29,206 nt of DNA, taken from Acetobacter sp. UBA5411. Its GTDB lineage: Bacteria; Pseudomonadota; Alphaproteobacteria; Acetobacterales; Acetobacteraceae. This document shows, one piece after another, positions 24,553 to 29,206 of the stretch (the first letter of the stretch is position 1; every line of letters starts with the position of its first letter). The translations under genes and the position numbers were made by a program. Location: the NCBI RefSeq assembly GCF_002409645.1, contig NZ_DHNR01000028.1, positions 1 through 29,206 of the forward strand, read 5' to 3'. The notes beneath the pieces were generated by a model. That model was not told where the DNA came from. It saw only the letters and a program-made list of their open reading frames with translations, and searched no databases.

Positions 24553-25608
24553 ATGATCCTCCCCGGCGACCCCGCTCCCCTGTTTCTACAGAAAGCCAAC
24601 ACGGACTGGGGCCGCTATAGTTTCGATATGGCTGCCGGGCGGTACAGTCTGCTAATCTTTATGCCTTCAGATCACTCTGCGCCCCCAGCCTTCGGCACCG
24701 AGGCCTTCCGTGACCTTGAAGCGAAACGCAGGAACGGTATTCTGGAAATCTTCTGTATTGCAGGAGACTGTCAGGAAAGCACCAATTCCTGTTCTGATCT
24801 CCCTACAGCCGACAGCATCATCGTTTTTGACAAAGACCATGCTGTGCACAGGCTTTACAATGTCGCCAGTGACCAGACTCTCTGGGTTCTTGTGGACCCG
24901 ATGCTCAGAATAAAACTGGTTCTCCCCGACAGCCCCGATGTTGCGAAACACCTGAACCAGTGGCTGGATCATGCGCCCCGTTTCCAGAATGGCCCCATCC
25001 CTGCCCTCATGCTTGATGACGTCCTTGAACCACAATTCTGTCAGACGCTTATTTCATATTATCAGAGCCAACCACAGAACTTCTCCGGCATCCTGACCCG
25101 CAATAGCGAAGGAGCTGCTATCCAGACGGTCAGCCAATCGTTCAAACGCAGACATGACTGTGTTTTACGCGATGAATCACTGGTCCGGGGGTTGCAGGCT
25201 CGAATCATCCGACGTGTCGTTCCAGAAATTCGCAAGAGTTTTCAGTGCACCGTCACCGGCATGGATCGCATGATTATCGGATGTTATGACGCCGCCGAAC
25301 TAGGTGGTTTCGGACCACATCGGGACAACACGGTCAAAGGCGCGTTTCACAGACTTTTTGCTATCTCCCTTAATCTGAATAATGATTTCAAGGGAGGAGA
25401 ACTGGTTTTCCCCGAATTTTCAGACCAAGGGTTCTGTCCTCCTGCCGGTGGTGCCCTCATCTTTTCCAGCGCCCTCATGCATGCCGTCCGACCTGTCACA
25501 GAAGGCAGGCGCTATGCATGCCTACCCTTTGCCTTCAACGAAGATTCACTGGCTTATGCCCGCAGTCAGGAGGACATGATGGAACACAAAGTTTCTGAGC
25601 AGAAATAG
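24553..25608 (+). CDS. Peroxiredoxin-like / 2OG-Fe(II) oxygenase fusion (prolyl 4-hydroxylase type)
   Basis: Two-domain cytoplasmic protein of 351 aa. Residues 1 to about 140 have an AhpC/TSA-like thioredoxin fold (GDPAPLF, YSLLIFMPSD, then VFDKDHAVHRLYNV and WVLVDPMLRI), but the peroxidatic cysteine expected after the PSD turn is missing. Residues 150-330 form a prolyl-4-hydroxylase-type double-stranded beta helix: metal ligands H256 and D258 in GPHRDN and H310 in LMHAVRPV, with R319/R320 in EGRRYACLPF binding 2-oxoglutarate. The oxygenase half therefore looks active. It is divergent from the TonB-dependent receptor across 212 bp and ends with its own terminator. The target is unknown. PKHD-type oxygenases next to iron receptors (YbiX/PiuC type) are a known arrangement. 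Confidence 0.85.
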   Translation: MILPGDPAPLFLQKANTDWGRYSFDMAAGRYSLLIFMPSDHSAPPAFGTEAFRDLEAKRRNGILEIFCIAGDCQESTNSCSDLPTADSIIVFDKDHAVHRLYNVASDQTLWVLVDPMLRIKLVLPDSPDVAKHLNQWLDHAPRFQNGPIPALMLDDVLEPQFCQTLISYYQSQPQNFSGILTRNSEGAAIQTVSQSFKRRHDCVLRDESLVRGLQARIIRRVVPEIRKSFQCTVTGMDRMIIGCYDAAELGGFGPHRDNTVKGAFHRLFAISLNLNNDFKGGELVFPEFSDQGFCPPAGGALIFSSALMHAVRPVTEGRRYACLPFAFNEDSLAYARSQEDMMEHKVSEQK

Positions 25609-25637
25609 ACGTATTTCTCAAACAGTTAAACAACACC

Positions 25638-25672
25638 GATTGCCCGTCTTGTGTTTAACAGACAAGGCAATC
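25638..25672. other. Hairpin GATTGCC/GGCAATC downstream of the oxygenase
   Basis: A 7-bp stem GATTGCC (25638-25644) with GGCAATC (25666-25672), extended inside by GTCT/AGAC around a bulge. No T tract follows on either strand. It may add to termination between the convergent oxygenase and hydA genes. Confidence 0.35.
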
Positions 25673-25691
25673 TCCAAAACCGTGAGCCCCT

Positions 25692-25734
25692 TGTGAACTG
25701 CGGAGCAAAGTCCGCAAATCACAGTCTCTTTTTC
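25692..25734 (+). terminator. Intrinsic terminator after the oxygenase gene
   Basis: Two-layer stem: outer TGTGA/TCACA (25692-25696, 25719-25723) and inner TGCGGA/TCCGCA (25699-25704, 25711-25716), loop GCAAAG, followed by GTCTCTTTTT. It is 84 bp after the stop codon. The gene coming the other way (hydA) ends at 25752, so it may also serve that unit. Confidence 0.7.
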
Positions 25735-25751
25735 AAATGCCTTATAAATTA

Positions 25752-27152
25752 TCAAAGAGGCTTACGAGGCGCACGCTTCAGAGCCGAACGGCTGAGATAA
25801 CGTCCAGCGCCTTTGACCGCCCGCAAATCACCATCCTGCCAGACGATCTTTCCATTGCTGATCGTGGTCTGCGCCAGACCGGTCAGGGTCATCCCTTCAA
25901 AGATATTGTAATCGACGTTCTGATGATGCGTTGCAGCCGAAATGGTCCGTTCAGCATCCGGATCCCACAGGACAATGTCGGCATCGGCTCCGGGTACAAT
26001 GGCTCCTTTTTGCGGATAGATATTAAAAATCCGGGCCGTGTTGGTTGAAGTCAGAGCCACGAAATTTTCCGGAGACAGGCGACCTTTTTTCACTCCATAG
26101 TGCCACAGCACACTCATTCGATCCTCAATCCCCGGCGTTCCGTTGGGAATGCGCGTGAAATCTTTTAGCCCCGCTTCTTTCTGGTTCGCACAGAAACAGC
26201 AGTGATCCGTTGCCGTCGTATGCAACTGACCGGACATGAGGCCGCCCCACAGTGATGACTGGTGATGACGGGGACGGAACGGCGGGCTCATGACATAGCG
26301 CGCCGCTTTCAGCCAGTCCGAGGTTTCATAGACGCTTTCGTCAAACACGAGATGCTGCGGCAGGACCTCGCCGTACACTTCCTGCCCTCTCATGCGGGCA
26401 TCCGCGATGGCTTTCGCCGCCTGCTCCGTCGAGACATGCACGATATAGACCGGCACACCCAGCAGTCCCGCCAGCGTAATGGCGCGCTGGGCAGCTTCGC
26501 CCTCCACTTCCGGTGGCCGCGACACAGGATGCGCCTCCGGCCCGGTTCGCCCCTGCGCCAGAAGATCCTGCTGGAGATAAGCCACGGCATCACCGTTTTC
26601 AGCGTGAACGGTACAAATCGCACCCAGCTCCGACGCCCGTTTCATGGACCGAAGCAGCGTATCATCCTCGACCATCAGGGCATTCTTGTAGGCCATGAAA
26701 TGCTTGAAGGAATTGACGCCGCATTCTTCAACAAGCGTGCCCATGTCGCGGTGCACCTGATCGTTCCACTCGGTGATGGCGACATGAAACCCATAGTCAG
26801 ACGCCGCTTTCGTCGCCTTTTCGCGCCATTCCTTCCATGAATCCAGCAGTCCACGTCCCGAGCCGGGGATCACGAAATCAATGATGCTGGTCGTGCCGCC
26901 CGCCAGACCGGCAGCCGTTCCGGTGAAGAAGTCGTCGGTGGCAATCGTGCCCATGAAGGGCATTTCCATATGCGTATGCGGATCTATGCCGCCCGGCATG
27001 ACCAGCAGACCACCAGCATCCACAACATCGCAACCCGCAGGTGTTTCCAGATCCGGTCCGACCTGAAGAATCCGCCCATCGTCGCCACACAGCACATCGG
27101 CCCGCATGGTGCGTTCTGCCGTTACAACGTCACCGCCTCTGATATGCAGCAT
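25752..27152 (-). CDS. hydA: Dihydropyrimidinase
   Basis: Zinc amidohydrolase of 466 aa that opens 5,6-dihydrouracil and dihydrothymine to N-carbamoyl-beta-amino acids, the second step after PreT-PreA. Binuclear site residues are seen: H59 and H61 in PGGIDPHTHMEMPF, the carboxylated lysine K150 in NSFKHFMAYK, H183 in CTVHAENGD, H239 in YIVHVSTEQ and D316 in TATDHCCF. The last motif with cysteines is common in dihydropyrimidinases. A GTG at 27194 is in frame, but ATG 27152 has AAGGA seven bases ahead and starts the fold, so it is chosen. It diverges from the NCS1 permease and shares a RutR-like operator with it. A GTGGA/TCCAC hairpin sits in its leader at 27181-27194. Confidence 0.94.
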   Translation of the reverse strand: MLHIRGGDVVTAERTMRADVLCGDDGRILQVGPDLETPAGCDVVDAGGLLVMPGGIDPHTHMEMPFMGTIATDDFFTGTAAGLAGGTTSIIDFVIPGSGRGLLDSWKEWREKATKAASDYGFHVAITEWNDQVHRDMGTLVEECGVNSFKHFMAYKNALMVEDDTLLRSMKRASELGAICTVHAENGDAVAYLQQDLLAQGRTGPEAHPVSRPPEVEGEAAQRAITLAGLLGVPVYIVHVSTEQAAKAIADARMRGQEVYGEVLPQHLVFDESVYETSDWLKAARYVMSPPFRPRHHQSSLWGGLMSGQLHTTATDHCCFCANQKEAGLKDFTRIPNGTPGIEDRMSVLWHYGVKKGRLSPENFVALTSTNTARIFNIYPQKGAIVPGADADIVLWDPDAERTISAATHHQNVDYNIFEGMTLTGLAQTTISNGKIVWQDGDLRAVKGAGRYLSRSALKRAPRKPL

Positions 27153-27221
27153 GAGCGCGTCCTTCGTTATTCCAGGAATCGTGGATTTCTCCACATTTCA
27201 TGTCGAAACCGTATTGTTATT

Positions 27222-27237
27222 CTGACTATCTGGTCAA
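27222..27237 (+). promoter_or_regulatory. rutR site: RutR-like operator in the hydA / NCS1 permease divergent promoter
   Basis: CTGACTATCTGGTCAA matches 12 of 14 positions of the RutR consensus TTGACCANNTGGTCAA as I recall it. It lies 42 bp before the permease ATG and 69 bp before the hydA ATG. TTGTTA and TAAGAT flank it with 18-bp spacing on the permease side, so the repressor would sit between -35 and -10. On the hydA strand its TTGACC could serve as -35. Confidence 0.75.
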
Positions 27238-27279
27238 TAAGATATTTCGGAAACGAATCATGTTCTCAGGGAGAGCACC

Positions 27280-28740
27280 ATGAGCGGCCCTTCATCACCC
27301 CAGACCAGTTCATCCAGCCTGATCAATGACGATCTGGCTCCGGTGACCCAACGCACATGGGGTGGCAAGGACTATCTGTTTCTGTGGATGTCCAACATTC
27401 ATAGCGTGGCGGGCTATGTGACGGTCAGCAGCCTGTTTGTCATGGGGCTTCCACTTCAGGACGTGTTCCTCGCCCTGCTCCTCGGCATTCTGGTGGTGCA
27501 GGTGGCGTGCAACCTTGTGGCCGCCCCCAGCTTCCGCACAGGCGCTCCGTTTCCCGTCGTGGTCCGTATGACGTTCGGTGTTTACGGCGCCATCCTCGCC
27601 GCTCTCATACGCGGACTGATCGCCATAGGCTGGTACGGCATCCAGACCTGGCTGGCCTCCAATGCTCTCGTGGTGCTTGCCGTTAAACTCTGGCCTGCCA
27701 TTGAGCCCTGGGCCATCGCCTCTCAACATGGCTTTGTCGGGCTCTCACTGGTGGGCTGGGTCGCCTTCATGACCGTATGGACCCTTCAGATCATGGTTTT
27801 CTGGAACGGCATGGACGCCATCCGCCATTTCATCGATTGGGCCGGTCCCATCATTTACGGCATGATGGCGCTTCTCGACGGCTGGCTCCTTTTCAAGACG
27901 GGCGGTCATGTCTCGTTTCACATGTTCCATGTCGCGACACACCCAACCTTCACACAGCAGTTCTCCGGCATCGTGAACGCCATGGCACTGATCTTCGCCT
28001 ATTTCTCGCCGATCATTCTCAATTTTGGAGATTTTGCACGTTATGGCGTCAGCATGCGTGCGATCCGGAGCGGCAATTTCTGGGGCCTCCCCTTCAATCT
28101 TCTGGCTTTTGCCTTCCTGACCCTGCTGACGATCGCCCTGACGCTCCCCGTCTTCGGTCATCTGATTTTTGACCCGGTGGAAACGGTCGTCAAAACTACC
28201 AGCCTGACAACAGCCCTTCTCGGTGTTCTGACCGTCGTGACAGCCACGATTGGTATCAACATTTCTGCGAATTTTGTTTCCGCAGCCTTTGATTTTTCCA
28301 ACATTGCGCCTAACCGACTATCATGGCGTCAGGGAGGACTGATCGCTGCGACAGGCGCCATCATCGTCACACCGTGGAACCTGTATGCACGTCCCGAACT
28401 GGTTCATCTCACGCTTGATGTACTGGGAAGCTGCATCACGCCGATGGTCGCCATTCTTCTGGCCGATTACTACATCATCAAAAAGCAACATATCCAGCCT
28501 GAGGCTCTTTATTCCTCAGATCGACACGATGCTTACTGGTATCAGGGCGGCATCAATCCTGTCGCAATCAGCGCCCTTGTCGCGGGCACACTCTGCGGGC
28601 TGAGCTTTATCTTTTTCGCGGCTTTTGCGGAGTATCGGAACCTGTCCTGCGTCGCCGGATTTATGACCGCGCTCGGATGCTATCTTCTGCTGGCGCAGAT
28701 GTTTCCTCATCAATGCACACAGAAGAAAGCAGTTGCATGA
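27280..28740 (+). CDS. NCS1-family pyrimidine/nucleobase permease
   Basis: Inner-membrane transporter of 486 aa with about 12 hydrophobic spans, of the NCS1 (Mhp1/PucI/FurA-like) family. The N-terminal DLAPVTQRTWGGKDYLFLWM is typical: NCS1 proteins place a Trp-Gly or Trp-Asn pair before span 1. Later segments GAPFPVVVRMTFGVYGAILA, IGWYGIQTWLASNALVVL and NISANFVSAAFDFSNIAPNR match substrate- and sodium-site regions of the family. NCS1 members carry uracil, allantoin, cytosine or hydantoins. With hydA divergent and preTA nearby, uracil or thymine is the likely substrate. GGGAGAG lies before the ATG. The last 80 bp overlap the end of the convergent rutR frame. Confidence 0.9.
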   Translation: MSGPSSPQTSSSSLINDDLAPVTQRTWGGKDYLFLWMSNIHSVAGYVTVSSLFVMGLPLQDVFLALLLGILVVQVACNLVAAPSFRTGAPFPVVVRMTFGVYGAILAALIRGLIAIGWYGIQTWLASNALVVLAVKLWPAIEPWAIASQHGFVGLSLVGWVAFMTVWTLQIMVFWNGMDAIRHFIDWAGPIIYGMMALLDGWLLFKTGGHVSFHMFHVATHPTFTQQFSGIVNAMALIFAYFSPIILNFGDFARYGVSMRAIRSGNFWGLPFNLLAFAFLTLLTIALTLPVFGHLIFDPVETVVKTTSLTTALLGVLTVVTATIGINISANFVSAAFDFSNIAPNRLSWRQGGLIAATGAIIVTPWNLYARPELVHLTLDVLGSCITPMVAILLADYYIIKKQHIQPEALYSSDRHDAYWYQGGINPVAISALVAGTLCGLSFIFFAAFAEYRNLSCVAGFMTALGCYLLLAQMFPHQCTQKKAVA

Positions 28741-29206
28741 TGGTGGTCAGACCATCGTCATAATCGCTTTTCAGGAGCTTCTTCCGACCCAGCACAGCCG
28801 CAAACTGGACCTGCATGTCGGCGTAAGACTGGGTCATGGACCAGAGCAGAAACATGAAGTGCGGAACATTCACCGCCTTCATCTGGCCCCGCTCCTGCCA
28901 GATCCTGAAAACGTCAGACAGTCTTTCGACATGTTCTTTCAGCGTGATTTTCAGAAAACCTTCAATCTGGCCACCGCCGGACAGAAGCTCCTGCATAAAG
29001 AGACGGGAGACTTCCGGCTTGCGCCGGGAGAAAACAATTTTTGCCTGAACGTATTTCAGCAAGCCGTCATAGGGCCGGTTCTTTTCTGAAATCCACGCAT
29101 CGGCGTCAGCCAGCCAACCATCAAGAAAACGCTCCAGCGTCGCGTGATAGAGCTTTTCCTTGGTGCTGAAATAATAGAGGACATTTGCTTTGGGCAGATC
29201 ACAGAC
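28661..29206 (-). CDS. rutR: RutR-type TetR-family regulator (5' end cut by window)
   Basis: C-terminal 181 residues of a TetR-family protein; the start and most of the DNA-binding domain lie beyond 29206. The visible end of the helix-turn-helix (LPKANVLYYFSTKEKLYHAT) and the ligand domain (SRLFMQELLSGGGQIEGFLK and LLWSMTQSYADMQVQ) follow E. coli RutR closely, as I recall it. RutR binds uracil and thymine and then leaves its operators. It sits convergent to the permease, with 80 bp of overlap, and is the natural partner for the dyads at 21838, 24426 and 27222. The C-terminal tail is about 20 residues longer than E. coli RutR. In E. coli the regulator controls the Rut pathway, here the reductive pathway. 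Confidence 0.88.
   Translation of the reverse strand, partial: VCDLPKANVLYYFSTKEKLYHATLERFLDGWLADADAWISEKNRPYDGLLKYVQAKIVFSRRKPEVSRLFMQELLSGGGQIEGFLKITLKEHVERLSDVFRIWQERGQMKAVNVPHFMFLLWSMTQSYADMQVQFAAVLGRKKLLKSDYDDGLTTIMQLLSSVCIDEETSAPAEDSIRARS

Overview
The window (29.2 kb) looks like a chromosomal segment of an alphaproteobacterium, most probably an acetic acid bacterium (Acetobacteraceae). This is inferred, not proved. The grounds are a short prolyl-tRNA synthetase without the editing insertion, a single LolC/E-type permease beside LolD, an alphaproteobacterial HI0933-like flavoprotein, flagellar gene order, and mid-50s GC by eye with good Shine-Dalgarno sites. I would not name a species.

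Layout. (1) 58-2566, minus strand: the end of a polysaccharide locus (family 2 glycosyltransferase, then a Wzx-type flippase), clearly more AT-rich than the rest. (2) 2567-3057: no convincing gene. (3) 3058-9549, minus strand: a RadC-like protein with a degenerate JAMM motif, an EmrA/EmrB multidrug efflux pair preceded by overlapping palindromes, a HerA-like ATPase and an HI0933-like flavoprotein. (4) 9658-14308: flagellar rod and export genes, flgB-flgC-fliE-fliQ-fliR-flhB on the minus strand and fliO-fliP diverging on the plus strand. (5) 14400-17642, minus strand: proS-lolC-lolD with overlapping ends. (6) 17837-29206: a reductive pyrimidine catabolism locus, interrupted by a TonB-dependent receptor and a divergent 2OG-Fe(II) oxygenase.

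Region 6 is the most coherent and most interesting part. PreT and PreA should reduce uracil or thymine to the dihydropyrimidine, the dihydropyrimidinase (hydA) should open the ring, and the M20 zinc hydrolase should release beta-alanine (or the methylated analogue), ammonia and CO2. An NCS1 permease would import the base, and a RutR-type TetR regulator (cut by the window end) lies convergent to the permease.

I find RutR-like 16-bp dyads before preT and in the hydA/permease divergent promoter. A third lies before the TonB-dependent receptor. All three share the same-offset downstream hexamer [A/G]TT[G/T]CG, and the preT and permease promoters share a longer block (about 35 of 47 positions) ending in a second small palindrome. 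This suggests one regulon that may include an outer-membrane receptor not normally associated with pyrimidine use. That is the main hypothesis from this window.
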